From assembly GCF_000621805.1 (NCBI RefSeq), contig NZ_JHXH01000001.1:1-64000 (forward strand): a DNA stretch of 64,000 nucleotides. Direction: 5' to 3'. This document shows, one piece after another, positions 16,600-24,254 of the stretch. A program made the position numbers and the translations under genes. Below the pieces are notes generated by a model. That model was not told the origin of the DNA. It made no database searches and saw only the letters and a list, made by a program, of their open reading frames with translations. How positions within the stretch are numbered: the first letter of the stretch is position 1; every line of letters begins with the position of its first letter. Source of the stretch: Ruminococcus sp. FC2018. Its GTDB lineage: Bacteria; Bacillota; Clostridia; Oscillospirales; Ruminococcaceae.

Positions 16600-16648
16600 G
16601 GGCAGGGGACAAAGGGGAGCACCGACGGGGAAAAGGGCATAAAAATGA

Positions 16649-16675
16649 CTCACCCGGTACAAAGTACCGGGTGAG
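16649..16675 (-). terminator. Terminator of the TasA-like protein gene
   Basis: A perfect 12-bp stem CTCACCCGGTAC / GTACCGGGTGAG with a 3-base loop. On the minus strand it is followed by TCATTTTT. Confidence 0.85.
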
Positions 16676-16726
16676 CTTCGGCTATATTAGGTTTCGCTGA
16701 ATTAGCGTTTCAAGCGATTGATTAGA

Positions 16727-17521
16727 TTAGGTTGTAGGAACTACATTGCCTGTGAATGTTACTTCAACAGATGTGCCCTGAAGTTTAGCAATGTTGTTTG
16801 TGTAAACGCCTTCATCATTTCCGTCCCAGTATACATAAATCTTAACTGTGCTTGAATCAGTCGATGTTACATTTGCTGTCTGGAGAACTGTAGATGATGC
16901 CGAAATGTCAGCAGCTGTTGTTGCTGCAAATTCCTGTGAACCGTTAGCACCTGCAACAAGAACTCTAACTGCATCTTCTGCACCTGTTGGTACATTGATT
17001 GTGCAAGATTTTACTCTGAGGCTTGAAAGCTCGTTGGAACCATCAGCTACTGCCAAACTAAACTCATTGATAAGGATGTACTCTCCGTTGTTAGCAATCG
17101 GAACCTTGGTTTTGTCAGTCATAGTATCTGTTGCAGAATCAGGGCTGCTACTATATCTGTAATACCAATCCTTATAATCTGTTGCTACAGCTGTATCTTC
17201 CGCTTCAATTGCAGTAATACCAACGGAACCACTAGGAGTAAATTCGTGAGCTGTCGGATAAAGCTCAGCCGAAGCTGTCACAGCATTATCACTAATCTTT
17301 TTACCTGCCTGAACTGTATCAGCGTCTGCAATACCTTGCTTAATCATAAGGAATGTAGCATCAGACTTTGCAGTTACACTCATTGATGTAGCTGTTACGT
17401 CCTTATTCATTGAGAACCAAGCGAATGTGGAGGAAACCAGCATTGCTGCGGAAACTGTGAGCATTCCAACTGCGCCTAACAGTTTTCTCTTGTTGCCGTT
17501 TTTCTTCTTTGTATTTGTCAT
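16727..17521 (-). CDS. TasA/camelysin-like secreted protein, probable SipW substrate
   Basis: A 264-residue exported protein. A Lys-rich start is followed by a hydrophobic helix and the sequence SSTFAWFSMNKDVTATSM, which resembles the cleavage region of SipW-dependent proteins such as TasA (cleavage just before or within the AWF segment). The mature part is Ser/Thr/Ala-rich with little Cys, and ends with a beta-rich module, IYVYWDGNDEGVYTNNIAKL, that resembles the W-x-GND motif in the TasA-like protein at 18796. The start is the ATG at 17521 after AAAGGGG. It is monocistronic, with a consensus promoter, a structured leader and a strong terminator, as expected for an abundant surface protein. 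A fibre-forming role is inferred from family resemblance only. Confidence 0.7.
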   Translation of the reverse strand: MTNTKKKNGNKRKLLGAVGMLTVSAAMLVSSTFAWFSMNKDVTATSMSVTAKSDATFLMIKQGIADADTVQAGKKISDNAVTASAELYPTAHEFTPSGSVGITAIEAEDTAVATDYKDWYYRYSSSPDSATDTMTDKTKVPIANNGEYILINEFSLAVADGSNELSSLRVKSCTINVPTGAEDAVRVLVAGANGSQEFAATTAADISASSTVLQTANVTSTDSSTVKIYVYWDGNDEGVYTNNIAKLQGTSVEVTFTGNVVPTT

Positions 17522-17554
17522 AATAAATTCCCCTTTCAAAAGAATTTTGTTTTT

Positions 17555-17634
17555 GTACCTTCCGCCATAGCCGAGCGGGGTACCGGTTAACTTCTTTCAG
17601 GAAACCCTAATAAAAATAATAATTTCCGTTTCCT
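17555..17634 (-). promoter_or_regulatory. Structured 5' leader of the TasA-like gene
   Basis: The leader of about 115 nt contains two stem-loops: AGGAAAC / GTTTCCT (17599-17634), right at the transcript start, and GTACCCCGC / GCGGAAGGTAC (17555-17583). A spacer of about 30 bases separates the second from the start codon. It may stabilise the message or act as a regulator. It does not match the c-di-GMP (GEMM) riboswitch pattern as I know it. Confidence 0.5.
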
Positions 17635-17642
17635 TGTCTTAA

Positions 17643-17671
17643 AGTATACATTCTTTGTGCCGTTTTGTCAA
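17643..17671 (-). promoter_or_regulatory. Promoter of the TasA-like gene
   Basis: Minus-strand TTGACA (17666-17671), 17-bp spacer, TATACT (17643-17648). Confidence 0.8.
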
Positions 17672-17859
17672 TAGGATTTTGGTATTTTGTTTCTTTCAGA
17701 AAACAAATTTGTAAAATATATCCCCAGCATTTCCCTCGTTTTGTGCAAAACGTATATAAAACGATTTCGGTCATTGTTGCATATGTTTGATTTGTTTAAA
17801 AAACTTGTCTTATTATTTTTAAAAACCATGCTTTTTGATGATAAATAATGCCATTTTGC

Positions 17860-17888
17860 TTGACAAATAGCACAAAATCAAGTATAAT
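17860..17888 (+). promoter_or_regulatory. Promoter of the EAL-like / surface protein operon
   Basis: TTGACA (17860-17865), 17-bp spacer, TATAAT (17883-17888). It diverges from the TasA-like promoter. The AT-rich stretch between them (17672-17859) holds no gene. Confidence 0.85.
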
Positions 17889-17949
17889 ATTTACGAATAA
17901 ATTATACTCTTTTAACTTATGCACATTTATAATAAGCGGGGTGAGTGGC

Positions 17950-18729
17950 TTGAAGGTAAAAAATACTGCGACTGTGGGCGGCCTTCGTGCGCTTGAACAG
18001 TATTTCCGCCCTATCGGCAACGCCCTTTCGGGAGAGTCCCTGGCTTACCAGTCCACCTTCCGTATGAACAGCCCCTCAAAAGGTGTGATCTTCCCCGGCG
18101 AATATCTGCCGGTGCTTGAGGCTTATCCCGACCGTGCCGCTGAGTTTTTGCCGCTGGAGTTTTTCCATCTGAGCGACACTATCGAGAATTTCAAGACCCG
18201 TGATATAAGCTACCGCTTTATTTCAATTCCTATACCCGTAAGCTTTTTAAAGCGTGACGACTGCGTTAAGGGGCTCCAGGAGCTTTCAAGCGCATTCCAT
18301 ATCCACCCCGATCAGGTCTGCTTTGAGCTTAACTCGGCTCTTTACGGCGAAAAGGACGGAACTGCGGTCAAGACTATGACCATGCTGCAAAGGGAGGGCT
18401 ATGCATTCATGCTCAACTCCTTTGGCGGCGACGACAGCCCTACAATGCTGCTTTCGGACTATCCGGTGGACTACGTTATGCTCAACGGAGTTTACACCAC
18501 CGAGGCAATGGTGGGCGATAACCATGAAAAATGGGTGCGCTCGGCGATAGACTACGTTATTTCTATTGACTGTACTCCCATAGCTACAGAGGTGGAAAAT
18601 GCCGCACAGGGCGACAAGATCGCCTCCCTTGGCTGCAATATGTGCGTTGGCGGCTATACGGGAGACTGGATGCTGCGTAAGTACATAAGACCAAGGACTT
18701 ACGAGGAAACCATGCAGCAGTCTACGTGA
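17950..18729 (+). CDS. Degenerate EAL-domain protein
   Basis: A 259-residue protein with the overall course of an EAL domain but without its catalytic signatures: AYQSTFRM takes the place of the ExLxR strand, NSFGGDDSP replaces DDFGTG, LNGVY replaces the KID strand, while ELNSAL and TEVENAA remain recognisable as the 'ELTE' and 'EGVE' segments. It is unlikely to hydrolyse c-di-GMP; it may bind it or a protein partner. The likely start is TTG at 17950, 5 nt after GGGGTGA; a GTG at 17941 in the same frame is possible. It is the first gene after a strong promoter, with the TasA/SipW genes downstream. Confidence 0.65.
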   Translation: MKVKNTATVGGLRALEQYFRPIGNALSGESLAYQSTFRMNSPSKGVIFPGEYLPVLEAYPDRAAEFLPLEFFHLSDTIENFKTRDISYRFISIPIPVSFLKRDDCVKGLQELSSAFHIHPDQVCFELNSALYGEKDGTAVKTMTMLQREGYAFMLNSFGGDDSPTMLLSDYPVDYVMLNGVYTTEAMVGDNHEKWVRSAIDYVISIDCTPIATEVENAAQGDKIASLGCNMCVGGYTGDWMLRKYIRPRTYEETMQQST

Positions 18730-18795
18730 CGTATATATAAAAACTGATTACACTATATATAATACAAATTATGCTGAAAGGAGGTATACTTGCTT

Positions 18796-19620
18796 ATGAG
18801 CAAAAAGGATAAGGAAAAGGCTGCTCAGACTGAGGCAGAGAACAAGGAACTTGACGAATCTACAGAGGCTGCCGTTAAGGAAAGCGCAAAGGCAAAGGAC
18901 AAGGACAAGGAAACTGCTCTTCGTGATGCCCTGCACATAAGACGTACAGCAAAGGAAGTCAAAAAGTATACCGTTCTGATGCGTGTTACCGGGCTTATGA
19001 CCGTTGCGCTCATCGGATTTATCGCTATCGGCTACGCAATATCCTATTTTTACAATAAGTATGGAAGCTTCACCATAAAGGTGAACAAGTACGACATGGT
19101 CAACCAGGGACTTTCCCTCTCGGAAACACCTGAGTTTGATAAGACCGTTTCGGTCCTCACCGCTGACATTGTCTACGATATGACCAACATAAGCGGAAAT
19201 GACCTGCCGGACAATATCGACAAGATAAACGGCAACCACAACGGACGAAACTACATTGCCTATACATTCTATGTGCACAATTCCGGTAAGGACACCGTAA
19301 CCTACGAGGGGGACCTTACGATACAAAATGTTACAAAGAATGTCGACGAGGCGATCCGTGTTGCACTTTACACCAACGGCAAAAAAGAGGTGTACGGAAA
19401 GACCAAATCCACCGGAAGCGGCAAGGAAAACGATTGCGACAAGGAATTCCTGACCTCCGCACAGGTAATGCACACCAAGGTCTCGGATTTTGAGCCGGGT
19501 GCTACAAATAAATATACGGTCGTTATCTGGCTGGAGGGAAATGACCCTGATTGTGTTGATGAGATCATCGGGGGAGTTATCAAGATGCAGATGGACTTCA
19601 GGATCGTGGAGAATACATAA
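18796..19620 (+). CDS. Membrane-anchored TasA-like protein
   Basis: A 274-residue type II membrane protein. Residues 1-55 are highly charged (Lys/Glu/Ala), one membrane helix lies at about 59-85 (VLMRVTGLMTVALIGFIAIG), and the rest is outside the cell. The outer part resembles TasA/camelysin: FYVHNSGKDTVTYEGDL, IRVALYTNG, and WLEGNDPDCVDEIIGGVIKMQMDF, close to the typical 'EGNDPxCxDxIxGG' ending. The gene is followed after 22 bp by a SipW-type peptidase, the usual neighbour of TasA-like genes. The start is ATG at 18796; TTG at 18790 also fits the GGAGG. It could be an anchor or starter unit for surface fibres; that is inferred. Confidence 0.7.
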   Translation: MSKKDKEKAAQTEAENKELDESTEAAVKESAKAKDKDKETALRDALHIRRTAKEVKKYTVLMRVTGLMTVALIGFIAIGYAISYFYNKYGSFTIKVNKYDMVNQGLSLSETPEFDKTVSVLTADIVYDMTNISGNDLPDNIDKINGNHNGRNYIAYTFYVHNSGKDTVTYEGDLTIQNVTKNVDEAIRVALYTNGKKEVYGKTKSTGSGKENDCDKEFLTSAQVMHTKVSDFEPGATNKYTVVIWLEGNDPDCVDEIIGGVIKMQMDFRIVENT

Positions 19621-19642
19621 ATTGTAAGGGGTAAAATTTATC

Positions 19643-20401
19643 ATGAAAAAAGCAATGAAAATCGTTCTGAGCGTTCTGGCGTGGATACTTCTGATCTTTG
19701 CCCTGCTCATCACCGTAATGGTGTTCACTTCGGACAAGAACAACGGAGTGCCAAGTCTGTTCGGACGTATGCCGATGACTGTTGAGTCGGACTCAATGGA
19801 GCCTACCTTCAAAAAAGGCGATCTTATCATCGCCAAGGAGATAGACGACATAAACGAGCTGAAAGTTGACGATGTCATCTCCTTCTGGACCAACGAGATA
19901 GTTGAGGGACAGAACGTTATCAATACCCACCGAATTGTGGATATAAAGGACGATAACGGCACAAAGGGCTTTATCACCAAGGGTGATAACAACGACCAGA
20001 ACGATACATATATCGTATATCCCAGCAAGATAATCGGTAAGTGGACAGGCAGCAGGATGCCGGTGCTGGGAAGACTTATGAAGTTCCTTAAGACCAAGAC
20101 AGGATTTTTGGTATGTATCCTCATACCAATGGCGATATTCTTCCTGTTTGAGCTGTTCAAGCTTATAATGGTAGTTATTCAGATGCGCCAGGGAAATAAA
20201 ACTCCTGAGCTTGATGAGGAAGAGATCAAGAAAAGAGCGATCGAGGAGTATCTTGCAGAGCAGAAGAAGGCTCAGCAGGAAAATGCCGGGGAGAAACAGG
20301 CTGAGGCGGAAAGTGAACATCCTGACGGTGAGGAAAGCTCCGAGCAGACACAGCAGCAGGCAGCTGAAGCTGAGGCAGAAACAGAAAACAGCGCTGAATA
20401 A
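19643..20401 (+). CDS. SipW-type (ER-type) signal peptidase I, first copy
   Basis: A 252-residue membrane peptidase. It has an N-terminal helix (about 7-28), the nucleophile segment ESDSMEPTFKKGD (Ser51), NTHRIVD with His96 in place of the lysine of ordinary bacterial leader peptidases, and GDNNDQND with the acidic residue. This Ser-His arrangement marks the SipW/ER type. A second helix at about 155-177 leads into a cytoplasmic acidic, Gln-rich tail of about 70 residues, which is longer than usual. The gene lies between the TasA-like protein and the McrB-like ATPase, 22 bp and 41 bp from each. Likely substrates are the TasA-like proteins encoded nearby. Confidence 0.9.
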   Translation: MKKAMKIVLSVLAWILLIFALLITVMVFTSDKNNGVPSLFGRMPMTVESDSMEPTFKKGDLIIAKEIDDINELKVDDVISFWTNEIVEGQNVINTHRIVDIKDDNGTKGFITKGDNNDQNDTYIVYPSKIIGKWTGSRMPVLGRLMKFLKTKTGFLVCILIPMAIFFLFELFKLIMVVIQMRQGNKTPELDEEEIKKRAIEEYLAEQKKAQQENAGEKQAEAESEHPDGEESSEQTQQQAAEAEAETENSAE

Positions 20402-20442
20402 TAAGGCTGTCCAAATCTTATAGAAAGGAAAACAAGGAAAAC

Positions 20443-22017
20443 ATGAGTAACTTTTTGGAATGGTTCTTTGTTTTTATTTCTGAAATTCTTAAAGGTTTTG
20501 CAAGTATTTTTAAAGGATTTTGGGAAGGAATAAAACAGATATTCAATATCAAGAATTATATCACCATATTCAAGGCTCACTCCGAAAGCTTCGGCGTTCT
20601 GGAGTGGATACTTGCTATCTTGTCCATAATCCTTGTTGTTGCTATCTTTGCACTTATCATATTTATGATAATCCTTGCTGTCAGAAAGTATATCCGATTC
20701 AGACATTCACTTGTCAGTGATGAGGATCTGCTTGAGGAGATAGGCGTGCTTCAGCGTCAGGTCCTGAAAATGACCAAGGAAAAAGACGAGATCATGGCTA
20801 TGAAAGTGGCACAGATGGGCGGCGGCTCTCTGGCACTGGGCGGCGGCACAGCAGGCGGTACGCTCTCTCTTGGCGACGGTCAGGAAGGAGAAGCTCAGGG
20901 CGAGGAGCAGACACAGGACGGCGTGGTCATCACAACTGTCAAGCGTTTCTCCAAATTGCTTGAGGTGGATAATTTCTATAAGACATATACTCCGCCGGAG
21001 TATGATAACACCGTTTCCCTTGAGCAGATCTGTGAGGATTACAGAAACTTCGCCTGCTCCAGAATGCACCTTTTCTACGACATTAAGACTATACGGCTGT
21101 TTATAGCAGGTATGGCTTCAACCAAGCTTATCATCCTCCAGGGTATTTCCGGTACAGGTAAAACATCTTTGCCGTACTCATTCGGTAAGTTCCTGGGCGT
21201 TGATACTACTATCGCCTCTGTACAGCCTTCATGGCGTGACAGAACAGAGCTTTTCGGATTCTTTAACGAATTCACCAAGAACTTCAACGAGACAGAAGTG
21301 CTCAAAAGGATATATTCATCCAGCTTTAACAATGACGTTAACCTTATCCTGCTGGACGAGATGAACATCGCCCGTGTCGAGTATTACTTCGCTGAAATGC
21401 TGTCCATCCTCGAAATGCCTAACGCAGACGAGTGGAAGCTGGACCTTGTTCCCAATGTTTGGAGCACCGACCCGGAGAATCTGGATAAGGGTATGATAAA
21501 GATACCGCAGAATGTGTGGTATATCGGTACGGCAAATAACGACGACTCTACATTTGCTATTTCCGATAAGGTTTATGACCGTGCTCAGCCTATCAACCTT
21601 GATGCAAAGGGTATCGCTTTTGATGCACCGGATACACCGCCTCTTACACTGGGATTTGAGCACCTCAACGAGCTGTTTGAGGACGCTTTCAAGAAATATC
21701 CTATCAGTGATGAGAACCTGAAGAAGATCCAGCACCTGGATCTGTGGGTAATCGAAAAGCTGAGAGTTGCTTTCGGTAACCGTATTATCAAGCAGATGGG
21801 TCTGTTCGTTCCGGTATATGTTGCCTGCGGCGGCGAAGAGCTTGACGGTATCGACTATGTAATGGCAACAAAGATATTCAGAAAATTTGAATCTCTGAAC
21901 CTTTCAATGCTCCGTGACGAGCTGAGAGACCTTTGTACATATCTGAGAAAAACCTTCGGCAGCAACAGTATGAAGGAATCTATCGCATACCTTGAGCGTT
22001 TGCAGAAGCTGTATTGA
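20443..22017 (+). CDS. Membrane-anchored McrB-like AAA+ ATPase
   Basis: A 524-residue protein. The first 90 residues contain an amphipathic segment and a strong membrane helix (about 62-85), followed by a Gly-rich linker (about 125-150). The AAA+ domain has Walker A GISGTGKTS (234-242), Walker B LILLDEMNIARVEYYFAEML (D305, E306) and a sensor-1 region GTANNDDSTFAISDKVYDRAQ. The DEMNxARVEYYF block is typical of McrB, the motor of the McrBC restriction system. No DNA-binding or EVE/PUA-like domain is seen; the N-terminus is a membrane anchor instead. The gene sits in an array with SipW peptidases and a TasA-like protein and precedes a possible McrC-like partner. The role is unknown; energy-driven export, assembly or a membrane-linked defence function are all possible. 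Confidence 0.8.
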   Translation: MSNFLEWFFVFISEILKGFASIFKGFWEGIKQIFNIKNYITIFKAHSESFGVLEWILAILSIILVVAIFALIIFMIILAVRKYIRFRHSLVSDEDLLEEIGVLQRQVLKMTKEKDEIMAMKVAQMGGGSLALGGGTAGGTLSLGDGQEGEAQGEEQTQDGVVITTVKRFSKLLEVDNFYKTYTPPEYDNTVSLEQICEDYRNFACSRMHLFYDIKTIRLFIAGMASTKLIILQGISGTGKTSLPYSFGKFLGVDTTIASVQPSWRDRTELFGFFNEFTKNFNETEVLKRIYSSSFNNDVNLILLDEMNIARVEYYFAEMLSILEMPNADEWKLDLVPNVWSTDPENLDKGMIKIPQNVWYIGTANNDDSTFAISDKVYDRAQPINLDAKGIAFDAPDTPPLTLGFEHLNELFEDAFKKYPISDENLKKIQHLDLWVIEKLRVAFGNRIIKQMGLFVPVYVACGGEELDGIDYVMATKIFRKFESLNLSMLRDELRDLCTYLRKTFGSNSMKESIAYLERLQKLY

Positions 22018-22037
22018 TGCGTTGATATTGCTGCAAC

Positions 22038-22080
22038 AAAATGACCTGCTTAGCTTCAACGGTAAGTCAGGTCATTTTTA
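22038..22080 (+). terminator. Hairpin terminator or attenuator inside the locus
   Basis: AAATGACCTG...CAGGTCATTT stem followed by TTTT(A), between the McrB-like gene and its downstream partner. The next gene has no clear promoter of its own, so the structure probably reduces rather than stops expression of the distal genes. Confidence 0.7.
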
Positions 22081-22106
22081 AAATCCAATAAAAAGGAGGG
22101 GAATGT

Positions 22107-24254
22107 GTGAGCGATTTTTACGATAAGTGGTATAAGAGTTTTACTGCCACAATGGGCGAGCTTGAAGATGACAGCCTGTTTGAGTCCATGCATTCCCTTA
22201 TTATGTCCAGCAGAAATACCTTTGCGGTAAACCGCAAGATAATGGAAAAATCTGTGGACGTTTCCTGGGTGGACGCAATAGAACAGGGCATGAAGCACCT
22301 TGATACGGTGCTCAGAAACCCAAGAGTCACCATCGAGGACGTGGGTGAGGTAGTTCCTATTGCCCTTTCCAGAAAAATAACTGTTGAGTCGGTAAAGCAC
22401 CTTGCTCAGCACACCGACCTTATACAGGATTACGACCCTGTGACAAATACCATTACACCATCCAAGGTGCTTAATGTCCATAAAGAGGAAAGTATGATGA
22501 CCTATGAAAACAAGTTCATCAATACCCTTGTGGACAGACTGTATGTGTTTATAATAAAACGTTATGAAAAGCTCCAGGAGGTCGCAAAGGATGAGGAGGT
22601 GTTCTCACTTTCCTATAACACAGACCTTGACGATAAAAACGGCAAGCAGATGAGCGTCAGTTTGAAACTGGAGACCACAGACAGCCTTGAGACTGTCAAC
22701 GAAAGCGGTTTGACAGTCTGGGAAAGAGTGGAGCATATCAAAAAAGCCATTGAGGGCTACAAAGGCTCGACCTTCTGCCAGACAATGGGTAATGTCTTCA
22801 TCAGACCCCCTGTAATGCGTACCAACGCAATAATGAAAAATGTTGACCTTAAAGCCTGCCTTACATTGTGGCAGTTCATTGAGGGGTACGATAAAGTCGG
22901 CTACGAGATAAACGTGGTGGACACAGCACAAAAGCTTGATGAGGATTATATGATGGATTTCTATAACCTTATCGCACTTAATTTCCTGCTGTTCCGATCC
23001 TACACCCATAAACCTGCCGATAAGAAGAATGAGCTTAAAACAGCCAAGCCAAAGGCGTTTCTGCCCAAGTTTCTCAAAAGGTTCAATAAGGACGATATGT
23101 CCAAGTACGACGTTATGGCTCAGCCCCAATCCCTGGGCGAGAGTGTCTATGACCACCAGGGAGAGGCAGGAGAGCTTAATATTGCCCTTCTTAACGAGAT
23201 AGACCAGGTCTTTGCCCTTGAGAAGGAGTATATCCGTGTTGAACAGATACGCACCGAGGTCGCCCGTATCGAGAGAGAAAAGGCGGAAAAGAAAAAGGCA
23301 GAGGCAGAAGAACGCAGGCTGGAAGCTTTGCGGCGTGAGGCTATCAAGAAAGCCGAAGAAGAACGTGCCGAGAGAGAAAGGATCCAGCGTGAGGAGACCG
23401 AGCGTCTCAAGCGTGAGTGGGAAGAAAGACAGAAAGCCGAAGCCGAGGAGAGAGAACGACTTGCAAAAGAGGCTGCCGAGCGTGCCGAGAGAGAACGACA
23501 GGAGGCAGAGGAAAGGCGGCAGCGTGAATATGATAACTTCCGCAGAGCTCAGCTTACAGCCGAAAGACTTGAGCAGGAGAGACTTGCCGCCGAGGAAGAA
23601 GCAAGAAAGCTTGCCGAGGAGGAGGCAAACCTTACTCCCGAGGAGCTTGCGGAAAGAGAACGCATCAAAGCGGAGAAGGCTGCTCAGGAAAAGCGGGAGA
23701 AAGCTCGTGCAGAGCGGCTGCGTGCGGAAAGAGAGATCTATCGCAGCAGAGATTTCCGCACAATTTACCTGGAGTATTCCAGAAGTCCTTGGTGCGTGAT
23801 ACGAAGATTTTTCATTACCCTGTTCAGCGTAATATTCCGCAGACCTTATGTGCCTGATGTGGATCCTAAGTATTACCGTGCGGAATATCCCAAGAAACGG
23901 TGGTTTGAAAGACCTATGGAGACCGCTGCAGAGCGTGACGAGCGTATGCAGATGAAGGTGTACTACAACAAGTATGCGGCAATGTTCCCGTATGACCTGA
24001 AGAGGACGATCAAGAACATAAAGTGGAAGATGAAGAAGAAAACGCCGCTTACCGATGCTCAGAAGGATAAGATCAGAAAGTCCATTGTTGTCATGACTCC
24101 CGAGGAGGAGAAGGCAGAGAACGCAAGGATCAAAGCTTTGTTCAAGGAATACCATGTGGGCATTTTCACCAAGATAAAACGAAAGTTCAAGCATTGGCGT
24201 GAAAACAAGAAACTGAAGAACGAAAGGGTCAATGAAACAGATGATAAAAAATAG
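22107..24254 (+). CDS. DUF2357/McrC-like N-terminal region with long coiled coil, partner of the McrB-like ATPase
   Basis: A 715-residue protein. Residues 1-350 are globular and include LNVHKEESMMTYENKFINTL (about 125-145), which resembles the 'YENrF' block of DUF2357 proteins, the partners of McrB-like ATPases. Residues about 370-545 form a Glu/Arg/Lys/Ala-rich coiled coil. The C-terminus is strongly basic and begins with an amphipathic, aromatic segment (WCVIRRFFITLFSVIF) that could lie on the membrane. I see no PD-(D/E)xK nuclease motif, which McrC-like proteins usually carry. The start is GTG at 22107, 5 nt after GGAGGGG. It overlaps the next gene by 23 bp. The family call is tentative; the charged coiled coil also resembles other scaffold proteins. 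Confidence 0.6.
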   Translation: MSDFYDKWYKSFTATMGELEDDSLFESMHSLIMSSRNTFAVNRKIMEKSVDVSWVDAIEQGMKHLDTVLRNPRVTIEDVGEVVPIALSRKITVESVKHLAQHTDLIQDYDPVTNTITPSKVLNVHKEESMMTYENKFINTLVDRLYVFIIKRYEKLQEVAKDEEVFSLSYNTDLDDKNGKQMSVSLKLETTDSLETVNESGLTVWERVEHIKKAIEGYKGSTFCQTMGNVFIRPPVMRTNAIMKNVDLKACLTLWQFIEGYDKVGYEINVVDTAQKLDEDYMMDFYNLIALNFLLFRSYTHKPADKKNELKTAKPKAFLPKFLKRFNKDDMSKYDVMAQPQSLGESVYDHQGEAGELNIALLNEIDQVFALEKEYIRVEQIRTEVARIEREKAEKKKAEAEERRLEALRREAIKKAEEERAERERIQREETERLKREWEERQKAEAEERERLAKEAAERAERERQEAEERRQREYDNFRRAQLTAERLEQERLAAEEEARKLAEEEANLTPEELAERERIKAEKAAQEKREKARAERLRAEREIYRSRDFRTIYLEYSRSPWCVIRRFFITLFSVIFRRPYVPDVDPKYYRAEYPKKRWFERPMETAAERDERMQMKVYYNKYAAMFPYDLKRTIKNIKWKMKKKTPLTDAQKDKIRKSIVVMTPEEEKAENARIKALFKEYHVGIFTKIKRKFKHWRENKKLKNERVNETDDKK

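Noticed and set aside
17555-17640. c-di-GMP (GEMM) riboswitch before the TasA-like gene
   Set aside because: The two hairpins are real, but the conserved tetraloop-receptor and GCAAAGC-type core of GEMM RNAs are not found; kept only as an unnamed structured leader.
17848-17949. Longer N-terminus for the EAL-like protein starting at 17848
   Set aside because: The extension would begin upstream of the promoter at 17860-17888, so it cannot be part of that transcript.
18769-20160. Minus-strand open frame of about 460 codons opposite the TasA-like and SipW genes
   Set aside because: The plus-strand proteins have clear motifs and binding sites; the antisense translation shows no family feature.
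20443-24254. Ordinary McrBC restriction system
   Set aside because: The ATPase has a membrane anchor and no DNA-recognition domain, the partner shows no nuclease motif, and the neighbours are signal peptidases and TasA-like proteins.
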